Positions 1-3,999 of a stretch of 5,110 bases of DNA are shown here, piece after piece. The translations under genes and the position numbers were made by a program. A model generated the notes under the pieces. It saw only the letters and a list, made by a program, of their open reading frames with translations, was not told the DNA's origin and did not search any database. Numbering within the stretch: the stretch's first letter is position 1; each line of letters begins with the position of its first letter. The stretch is from Oligoflexus sp. (GTDB taxonomy: Bacteria; Bdellovibrionota_B; Oligoflexia; Oligoflexales; Oligoflexaceae), in the NCBI GenBank assembly GCA_030151925.1, contig JASLCY010000221.1, positions 1-5,110 on the forward strand, read 5' to 3'.

Positions 1-630
1 GCGGTCCAGATCCACGGCGGCTACGGCTTCACCACCGAGTACACCGCTGAGTGGCTCCTGAGAGAGAGCCTCATCCTCAGTATCTATGAAGGGACCTCGG
101 AGATTCAGGCTCTGATGTGCATCAAGGATACCGTGAAGGAGATCATGACGAATCCCAAGGAGTTCGTCGAGAACACCCTCGGCAGCCGCGTCGCGTCGCT
201 GGCCGAGAAGGATCCTCTGATGCGCCGCTTCTTCAAGATGCGCCAGACCTCGAACCTCGGCGTGGTTTCGATCTTCGCGAAGCTGCTCAAGACTCGCGTG
301 AAGACCAAAGTCTCGGTCAACAAGCCGGCTGACCTCCTGAAAGTCGTGAAGCTCCTCGGCCCTGACCTGATCCGCTTCGACAACCTCTCGCCCGCCCTGC
401 TGCACGCCGGCAAGGTCGCCGAGATGAAGTCCATCGTAGCGATCGCTTATGCGGCGATCAAAGACGGCGAGCACGAAGAACGCTTCCGGGTCGCGGCTGA
501 CCGCTTCACCGCGAAATACGGTCCGGTCGTGAATCAGCTCAAAGCGCAGATCGATCTCGACGATGATTACTTCACCGACAAGATCCTCGCTGAAGGCGAC
601 AAAGTCCCGCCCGCGGCCGTCAACGGCTGA
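1..630 (+). CDS. Acyl-CoA dehydrogenase, C-terminal part (5' end outside window)
   Basis: This frame is open from the first base and ends at TGA 628-630, giving 209 residues of a protein whose start lies upstream. Residues 4-9 read IHGGYG and residues 28-32 read IYEGT. These are the two signature blocks at the end of the flavin-binding C-terminal helical domain of acyl-CoA dehydrogenases. By family analogy Glu30 (codon 88-90) is the catalytic base that removes the alpha proton of the acyl-CoA thioester, with electrons passing through FAD to ETF. Short- and medium-chain enzymes end about 25 residues after this Glu, but here about 180 residues follow. That extra helical, Lys- and Ala-rich region recalls the C-terminal extensions of VLCAD- and FadE5-type enzymes. 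A long-chain or otherwise unusual substrate is therefore possible, but it cannot be deduced. An internal ATG at 115 is not the start because the signature blocks lie upstream in the same frame. The enzyme class is secure; the subfamily is not. Confidence 0.93.
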   Translation, partial: AVQIHGGYGFTTEYTAEWLLRESLILSIYEGTSEIQALMCIKDTVKEIMTNPKEFVENTLGSRVASLAEKDPLMRRFFKMRQTSNLGVVSIFAKLLKTRVKTKVSVNKPADLLKVVKLLGPDLIRFDNLSPALLHAGKVAEMKSIVAIAYAAIKDGEHEERFRVAADRFTAKYGPVVNQLKAQIDLDDDYFTDKILAEGDKVPPAAVNG

Positions 631-661
631 TAGGGCCGGGTCTTGAACCGCTCTAAAAATC

Positions 662-698
662 AAGGCGCTGCCCACGGACGGGCGGCGCCTTTTTTCTT
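662..698 (+). terminator. Rho-independent terminator of the acyl-CoA dehydrogenase gene
   Basis: A 12-bp stem pairs 662-673 (AAGGCGCTGCCC) with 680-691 (GGGCGGCGCCTT). It has one G-T wobble, a 6-nt loop and an uninterrupted T run at 690-695. It begins 31 nt after the stop codon at 630, the expected place for an intrinsic terminator on the plus strand. Confidence 0.9.
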
Positions 699-721
699 CC
701 GAATTATTACCCAAAAAATTC

Positions 722-748
722 AAGGGATTGAGGCAATCTCAATCCCTT
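722..748. repeat. Perfect 11-bp inverted repeat, possible leftward terminator
   Basis: AAGGGATTGAG (722-732) and CTCAATCCCTT (738-748) are exact reverse complements around a 5-nt loop. On the plus strand only three T residues follow. On the minus strand the stem is followed after a few bases by six T (complement of A 713-718), a better terminator geometry. No leftward gene is evident to its right. It may be a second, backup terminator, a leftward terminator for an unrecognised minus-strand transcript, or a stable RNA stem. The hairpin itself is certain; its role is not. Confidence 0.6.
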
Positions 749-939
749 TCCAACTGCCTCTTCCAGGTTGACGTTTAAACCGAAGTTTATGATGAGCGCA
801 CTGTTTCAGCTGCTCCGACTGGAAGAGAACGCCCGGAAACTACCGCACTTTTTCGAGACGGTAAAGCCTTTTCTCAGGCTGCCGATAAGAGGAGGGTCAG
901 CGGATGTTTCCGTAGGACGAACCCTAAGACCTTGAAATC
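749..939. other. Gene-free stretch rich in inverted repeats (possible structured RNA or leader)
   Basis: No ORF with a credible start or protein-like composition is visible here. The stretch holds several nested complementary pairs. CTCTTCCAG 758-766 pairs with CTGGAAGAG 819-827. TACCG 841-845 pairs with CGGTA 859-863. A longer hairpin joins 859-869 with 876-884, with a two-base bulge and one wobble. CGGA 901-904 pairs with TCCG 909-912, nested within AGGGT 893-897 and ACCCT 921-925. The TACCG pair and the 859-884 hairpin share bases, so they exclude each other, as in a two-state leader. It lies directly upstream of the HNH gene on the plus strand. I match it to no known riboswitch or ncRNA class, and chance pairing is possible. 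Confidence 0.3.
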
Positions 940-1023
940 ATGTTTTATATTTTTCACTCACGCGCAATCGCGGTGCAGTGGTACCATGAAGGAAAAGGGA
1001 TCGTCGTGCACTGTGTGAGGTAA
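940..1023 (+). CDS. Tiny 27-codon ORF just upstream of the HNH gene (doubtful)
   Basis: ATG at 940 opens a 27-residue reading frame (starts MFYIFHSRA, ends IVVHCVR) that stops at TAA 1021-1023, two bases before the HNH start codon. The HNH Shine-Dalgarno GAGG (1017-1020) is inside its last codons, so translation through it could couple to the downstream gene. There is no clear ribosome-binding site before 940 and no family I recognise. The tight spacing is the only argument in its favour, and the ORF is short enough to occur by chance. Confidence 0.15.
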   Translation: MFYIFHSRAIAVQWYHEGKGIVVHCVR

Positions 1024-1025
1024 GC

Positions 1026-1547
1026 ATGAGGACACTCGTTTTGAATTCGGGCTACGAACCGGTCAGGGTCGTGAGTTGGCAGAAAGCCATGATACTCCTG
1101 ATCACCGAAAAAGCCGAACTCGTCAAATCCCACAATCGTTTCATCCGCTCCGTCAGCCGAACATTCCAACTTCCCCAAATCATCAAACTCAAACGCTACA
1201 TCAAAAACTTCTCCATCGCGGCCGGCGGCATCTGCTACTCACGGCAAAACGTCTTTAAACGCGATAAATACACGTGCCAGTACTGCAGCAAGAAACTCTC
1301 CGAGAAGCTCGCGACGATCGACCATATCATCCCGCGCTCCAAGGGCGGCACCGACACCTGGGAGAATACGGTCTGCTGCTGCGTCGCCTGCAATTCCCGC
1401 AAGGGCAACCGCACGGCGGAGGAAAGCCACATGAAGCTGCTCAAGGCGGCCAAGCGCCCGCCGATCCGCAACGCCCTCTCGGATATGCTCGAAGAATTCG
1501 ACTGCGATGAGATCGATATGGAAGAGATCTGGGCCATCGCCACCTAA
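1026..1547 (+). CDS. Free-standing HNH-domain protein (putative HNH endonuclease)
   Basis: The product has 173 residues. A conserved N-terminal block (LVLNSGYEPVRVVSWQKA, residues 4-21) typical of a widespread family of small bacterial HNH proteins leads into an SRQNVFKRDKYTCQYC segment (residues 72-87). The zinc-binding pairs are C84/C87 and C119/C122. The HNH core has D99-H100 in TIDHIIP, N114 in WEN, and N123 and N128 in the last helix (CNSRKGN). This beta-beta-alpha-metal fold normally cleaves DNA with a single metal ion. C117 and C118 precede the second zinc pair, giving an unusual three-cysteine run. The ATG at 1026 is supported by GAGG at 1017-1020 with a 5-nt spacer, and the family N-terminus begins right there. 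No methyltransferase, integrase or other partner gene is adjacent, so this is not an obvious restriction or intron endonuclease. Its cellular role and target are unknown. The domain call is firm. Confidence 0.93.
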   Translation: MRTLVLNSGYEPVRVVSWQKAMILLITEKAELVKSHNRFIRSVSRTFQLPQIIKLKRYIKNFSIAAGGICYSRQNVFKRDKYTCQYCSKKLSEKLATIDHIIPRSKGGTDTWENTVCCCVACNSRKGNRTAEESHMKLLKAAKRPPIRNALSDMLEEFDCDEIDMEEIWAIAT

Positions 1548-1555
1548 AGGCCCAG
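1529..1555. repeat. 7-bp inverted repeat across the HNH stop codon
   Basis: CTGGGCC (1529-1535) and GGCCCAG (1549-1555) are exact reverse complements, with a 13-nt loop that includes the TAA stop (1545-1547). Neither strand has a T run after it, so it does not look like an intrinsic terminator by itself. It may slow 3'-end decay of the HNH message or be chance. Confidence 0.35.
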
Positions 1556-1583
1556 AGAGCCGCCGCAGCGGCCCCTCCGAGAG

Positions 1584-2771
1584 CTACTGCATCCGCGGAC
1601 GATCCTGCGCCTTCACATTCTCATCCATCAAGGGGACGGTTACGGTCCTCTTTTTTTCGTCCCTGATGAACGTAAGTTTAACCGTATCGCCCACCTGGTG
1701 AACGTCGAAGGCATTATAGAGGTCGTCGTAGGACTGGATCTCCTTGTCGTCCACCCCGATGATCACGTCCCCCAGGATGATATCGCCGTTCGGCGCGCGA
1801 TGCGTCCCCCTAAGGCCGACCTTGGCCGCCGAGCTCCCCTGCAGGACGGAACGGATGATGACGCCGTCGATCCCGAGCTGGCGGTTGATATTGTCGTCGA
1901 AATGCTCGACGCCGATGCCCGGCTGTATCACGCGCCCGTTCTTGATGATCTGGGTCACGATCCTCTGGATGGTCGAGGCCGGCACCGCGAAGCCGATGCC
2001 CGCGGAAGCGCCCGACTCCGAATAGATCATGGTATTCATCCCCAGCAGATACCCGCGGCTATCGAGCAGCGGCCCTCCCGAGTTCCCCGGATTGATGGAG
2101 GCATCGGTCTGGATCATGTCGCGGATCTGCACCCCGCCTATCCCGGGAATCGAACGTCCCAGGGCGGAGATCACGCCCTTGGTCAGGGTCTGATCGAGCC
2201 CGAAGGGGCTGCCGATCGCGATCGCCTTCTGCCCCACCATAAGCTTCGAGGAATCGGCGAGCGGCATGCTCTCGAACTTATGCAGGCCGTCCACCTTCAC
2301 CCGGATCACCGCGATGTCCTTCCGCGGCTCGGCGCCGACGATCTTCGCCGCGAGGCTCTTGCCGTTCTTGAAGGAGACGGTGAGGTGATCGGCGTCCTTG
2401 ATCACGTGGTAGTTGGTCACGATATAGCCGTTATCGTCCCAGAGGAAACCCGAGCCCGTGCCTGCGGGCACTTCCGTCACGTCGAAGGAGAAGAAGCCGA
2501 CCCGCGCGTAACGGAGGTTCGAAACGTTCACGACGCGCCCCGAGATCTTTTGGAAGATGTCGATCGTGTTGCGCTCGTCATCGAGGAGATAGGTCGGCGC
2601 CGGTTCGGGTTTCGGCGGCCCCTGGACGGCGGCGGCCTTCATCGGGAGGAAGGCCCCGAGGGCAAGGCCGAGATAAAGCCCCGCGACCCGCCCATAGCCA
2701 TGGGCCCGCAGCCCGGGTCGATTGAGTTTCCTGTTCCGCCAGCAGTTCCTAGCCCGCATCTGACTCGCCAT
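1584..2771 (-). CDS. htrA: Deg/HtrA-family periplasmic serine protease with one PDZ domain
   Basis: The 395-residue product is an S1C serine endopeptidase that degrades misfolded envelope proteins. The catalytic triad is complete: H122 in TNYHVIK, D152 in KDIAVIRV and S231 in GNSGGP. GTGSGF (104-109) opens the chymotrypsin-like fold. An N-terminal signal sequence or anchor has a long Arg-rich n-region, a hydrophobic core at about residues 29-43 and an Ala-Ala-Ala site near 46-48. One PDZ domain covers about 283-381, with substrate-binding loop GIGV (285-288). Single-PDZ architecture, unlike two-PDZ E. coli DegP, and an insert in the PDZ (about 321-335) make it resemble plant plastid Deg1. A longer in-frame start at 2843 exists, but ATG 2771-2769 has the best ribosome-binding site. 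Another ATG lies four codons further in. The gene ends 36 bp from the convergent HNH gene and is divergent from the small exported ORF. Family call secure; the exact start is less so. Confidence 0.95.
   Translation of the reverse strand: MASQMRARNCWRNRKLNRPGLRAHGYGRVAGLYLGLALGAFLPMKAAAVQGPPKPEPAPTYLLDDERNTIDIFQKISGRVVNVSNLRYARVGFFSFDVTEVPAGTGSGFLWDDNGYIVTNYHVIKDADHLTVSFKNGKSLAAKIVGAEPRKDIAVIRVKVDGLHKFESMPLADSSKLMVGQKAIAIGSPFGLDQTLTKGVISALGRSIPGIGGVQIRDMIQTDASINPGNSGGPLLDSRGYLLGMNTMIYSESGASAGIGFAVPASTIQRIVTQIIKNGRVIQPGIGVEHFDDNINRQLGIDGVIIRSVLQGSSAAKVGLRGTHRAPNGDIILGDVIIGVDDKEIQSYDDLYNAFDVHQVGDTVKLTFIRDEKKRTVTVPLMDENVKAQDRPRMQ
1631..1657 (+). terminator. Rightward terminator for the HNH gene, embedded in the convergent protease gene
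   Basis: AGGGGAC (1631-1637) pairs with GTCCTCT (1645-1651), seven pairs including one G-T wobble, with a 7-nt loop. Seven T residues follow at 1651-1657. This is a good intrinsic-terminator shape on the plus strand, 83 nt past the HNH stop. It sits inside the final codons of the minus-strand protease gene, where the same bases encode Lys-Lys-Arg-Thr-Val. The A-rich lysine codons could create the T run by chance, so this is a supported but unproven call. Confidence 0.55.
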
Positions 2772-2776
2772 CTCAT

Positions 2777-2785
2777 CCCTCTCCC
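2777..2785 (-). promoter_or_regulatory. Ribosome-binding site that decides the protease start
   Basis: On the minus strand GGGAGAGGG precedes the ATG at 2771 by five bases. The upstream in-frame ATG at 2843 would add 24 hydrophilic residues in front of an already long signal n-region, and it has no comparable purine-rich site at the right distance. The start at 2771 is therefore preferred. Confidence 0.65.
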
Positions 2786-2883
2786 ATAGGTCTTCTATTA
2801 CCCTAGAATTTCTCCCTTTATTTTGCACTCGGAATTGAAACACTTTTGGGATATGGTGAGTTTGACAGACGCGGAGTTTCGGT

Positions 2884-3132
2884 ATGAAGAGGTCTTACGG
2901 TTTTACGGTCCTCCTTTGGGTTTCACTGCTCGTGAGCCTCAGAGCCCCGGCGCGTCCGAATGCCGACACCGAGAGCGTCGTTCCCGTTCACCCCCTGAAA
3001 AAGCCTGCGGGCCGACCCTCCCCGACCTGGGAGACCAAACGCCCGCCTTTTACCATACCCGCACGCGCCATCCATTCCACGCGCCGGGAACTTCGCCTCA
3101 AAGAGACGCAAAAAACCCAGTTCATGGGCTGA
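2884..3132 (+). CDS. Small predicted exported protein, 82 aa, unknown function
   Basis: The ATG at 2884 follows GGAG (2873-2876) with a 7-nt spacer. The product starts MKRSYG followed by a hydrophobic stretch (FTVLLWVSLLVSL, residues 7-19), a typical signal-peptide profile. Likely cleavage is after Ala21 or Ala27. The mature part of about 55-60 residues is basic and rich in Pro, Arg and Thr, with no cysteines and no motif I recognise. A TTGACA-like hexamer lies at 2862-2867, but it is too close to serve a leader of usual length. The gene lies between two envelope quality-control genes and is divergent from the protease. An overlapping longer frame from TTG 2823 to 3146 has no signal peptide and a weaker start, so I reject it. 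The signal sequence and ribosome site argue for a real gene; the lack of a known family keeps confidence moderate. Confidence 0.5.
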   Translation: MKRSYGFTVLLWVSLLVSLRAPARPNADTESVVPVHPLKKPAGRPSPTWETKRPPFTIPARAIHSTRRELRLKETQKTQFMG

Positions 3133-3246
3133 GGCCTCCCCTTTAACCAGGATCCCCTCGTCTGGCCAAAAGAACCGATTTCTTCTTTTAAGGCGCTTCT
3201 TTAGGATAAGAGTTCTTGTCGACTTTTACTCTGAAGGATAGCCCTG
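3133..3246 (+). promoter_or_regulatory. Leader region upstream of the cyclophilin gene
   Basis: This 114-bp interval contains two weak hairpins: CCAG 3147-3150 with CTGG 3162-3165, and an A/T-only-type stem AAAAGAA 3168-3174 with TTCTTTT 3183-3189. The second could be a poor terminator for the small upstream ORF. TAGGAT at 3202-3207 is the best -10-like hexamer, but I see no good -35 at the right spacing. GAAGGA at 3233-3238 is a clear ribosome-binding site 8 nt before the cyclophilin ATG. Confidence 0.3.
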
Positions 3247-3930
3247 ATGAAAAGACACCTTACTGCTCTCGCTCTCTCGACCCTGGTTTTCTCCGGCGCC
3301 GCTCATGCTGCGGCTAAACCCAAAGATAAAAAGCCTATCGATATCAAACCCGACGTGAGCCAGATCACTGGCGTCGATACCGCGACGGAGCCGGTCACGG
3401 GCAAATGCGCGATCGAATTCGAAGTCGACGGCAAATCCATCGGCACGGCGACCATCGGCGTCTTCGGCAAGACCGTGCCGAAGACCGCTGCGAACTTCAT
3501 GGAGCTCTGCGGCGGCAAGATCGACGAGAAGACCAAAAAGGTGGCCGTCGCCCCCAAATATCCAGGCTCCGTCGTTCACCGCGTGATCCCGAACTTCATG
3601 GTCCAGGCCGGCGATTTCGAGCATAACGACGGCACCGGCGGCAGCTCGATCTACGGCAAGGAATTCCCGGACGAGAACTTCAAGCTCAAACACATCGGCC
3701 CGGGCGTCGTGAGCATGGCGAACGCGGGACCGAACACCAACGGCTCGCAGTTCTTCATCACCACCGCGAAAACCGAATGGCTCGACGGTCATCACGTCGT
3801 CTTCGGCCGCATCGTGGACGGCATGGACGTGGTGCGCAAGGTGGAGAGCTACGGCTCGCAAACCGGAGCGACCCTGGATAAAGGCAAAGCCGTGGTCATC
3901 AAGATCAAGAGCTCGAAGCGCGTCGACTAA
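3247..3930 (+). CDS. Exported cyclophilin-type peptidyl-prolyl cis-trans isomerase
   Basis: The 227-residue product catalyses cis-trans isomerisation of Xaa-Pro bonds and should act in the periplasm. A signal peptide (residues 1-21, core [17 protein letters not shown]) has an AHA|A cleavage site, followed by a Lys/Pro-rich linker to about residue 50. The cyclophilin domain covers about 53-225. By alignment to human cyclophilin A (offset 57), the active-site residues are present: R112 (R55), F117 (F60), M118 (M61), Q120 (Q63), Q168 (Q111), F170 (F113), W178 (W121), L179 (L122) and H183 (H126). The blocks [14 protein letters not shown] and TAKTEWLDG are nearly identical to eukaryotic cyclophilins. 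W178 is the cyclosporin-contact Trp that E. coli cyclophilins replace with Phe. The ATG at 3247 has GAAGGA 8 nt upstream. It appears monocistronic, ending before a terminator-like hairpin, and may work with the nearby Deg protease in envelope folding. Family call is very secure. Confidence 0.97.
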   Translation: MKRHLTALALSTLVFSGAAHAAAKPKDKKPIDIKPDVSQITGVDTATEPVTGKCAIEFEVDGKSIGTATIGVFGKTVPKTAANFMELCGGKIDEKTKKVAVAPKYPGSVVHRVIPNFMVQAGDFEHNDGTGGSSIYGKEFPDENFKLKHIGPGVVSMANAGPNTNGSQFFITTAKTEWLDGHHVVFGRIVDGMDVVRKVESYGSQTGATLDKGKAVVIKIKSSKRVD

Positions 3931-3946
3931 CCGTTCATAAGCGCAG

Positions 3947-3981
3947 GAGGCATCCCGGTCCGGGGGTGTCTTTTGCTTTTT
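3947..3981 (+). terminator. Terminator-like hairpin between cyclophilin and glutaryl-CoA dehydrogenase
   Basis: GAGGCATCCC (3947-3956) pairs over ten positions with GGGGTGTCTT (3963-3972), including three G-T wobbles, with a 6-nt loop. Four T (3971-3974) and then five T (3977-3981) follow. It lies 16 nt after the cyclophilin stop and ends 18 nt before the next start codon, overlapping the likely leader of that gene. Confidence 0.75.
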
Positions 3982-3996
3982 CAGAGAGGATCTCTG
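3982..3996 (+). promoter_or_regulatory. Glutaryl-CoA dehydrogenase ribosome-binding site within a small hairpin
   Basis: The Shine-Dalgarno AGAGGA (3985-3990) stands 9 nt before the ATG at 4000 and supports that start. Flanking CAGAG (3982-3986) and CTCTG (3992-3996) are exact complements with a 5-nt loop that holds the AGGA core. The stem is short, so any effect on ribosome access is speculative. Confidence 0.5.
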
Positions 3997-3999
3997 GCC

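Noticed and set aside
853..884. GACGGTAAAGCC followed by a hairpin, recalling the GACGCAAAGCC core of the cyclic-di-GMP-I (GEMM) riboswitch
   Set aside because: The core has a two-for-one base difference, and the upstream CAAACC-tetraloop arm and the downstream receptor helix are not visible. A covariance-model search with RF01051 would settle it; a significant hit would overturn this rejection.
881..930. GATAAGAGGAGGGTC resembling the 5' part of a SAM-I riboswitch
   Set aside because: The required conserved segments that follow in SAM-I (the TGAAGCC/GGCAACC region) are absent.
933..951. TTGAAA (933-938) and TATATT (946-951) as a promoter for the HNH gene
   Set aside because: The two hexamers are only 7 bp apart and no alternative partner stands at 16-18 bp, so no sigma-70 promoter can be supported.
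954..1178. A 74-codon minus-strand ORF that might explain the leftward hairpin at 722-748
   Set aside because: Most of it is antisense to the HNH N-terminal coding region, and it ends about 200 bp short of the hairpin. I see no recognisable protein feature.
1698..2789. A 363-codon open frame on the plus strand opposite the Deg protease gene
   Set aside because: It mirrors a protease with a complete catalytic triad. Its His/Asp/Arg-rich product looks like reverse-complement coding and has no ribosome site or family.
2823..3146. A 107-codon frame overlapping the small exported ORF
   Set aside because: It starts at TTG, has no good ribosome site or signal peptide, and competes with the better-supported frame at 2884-3132.
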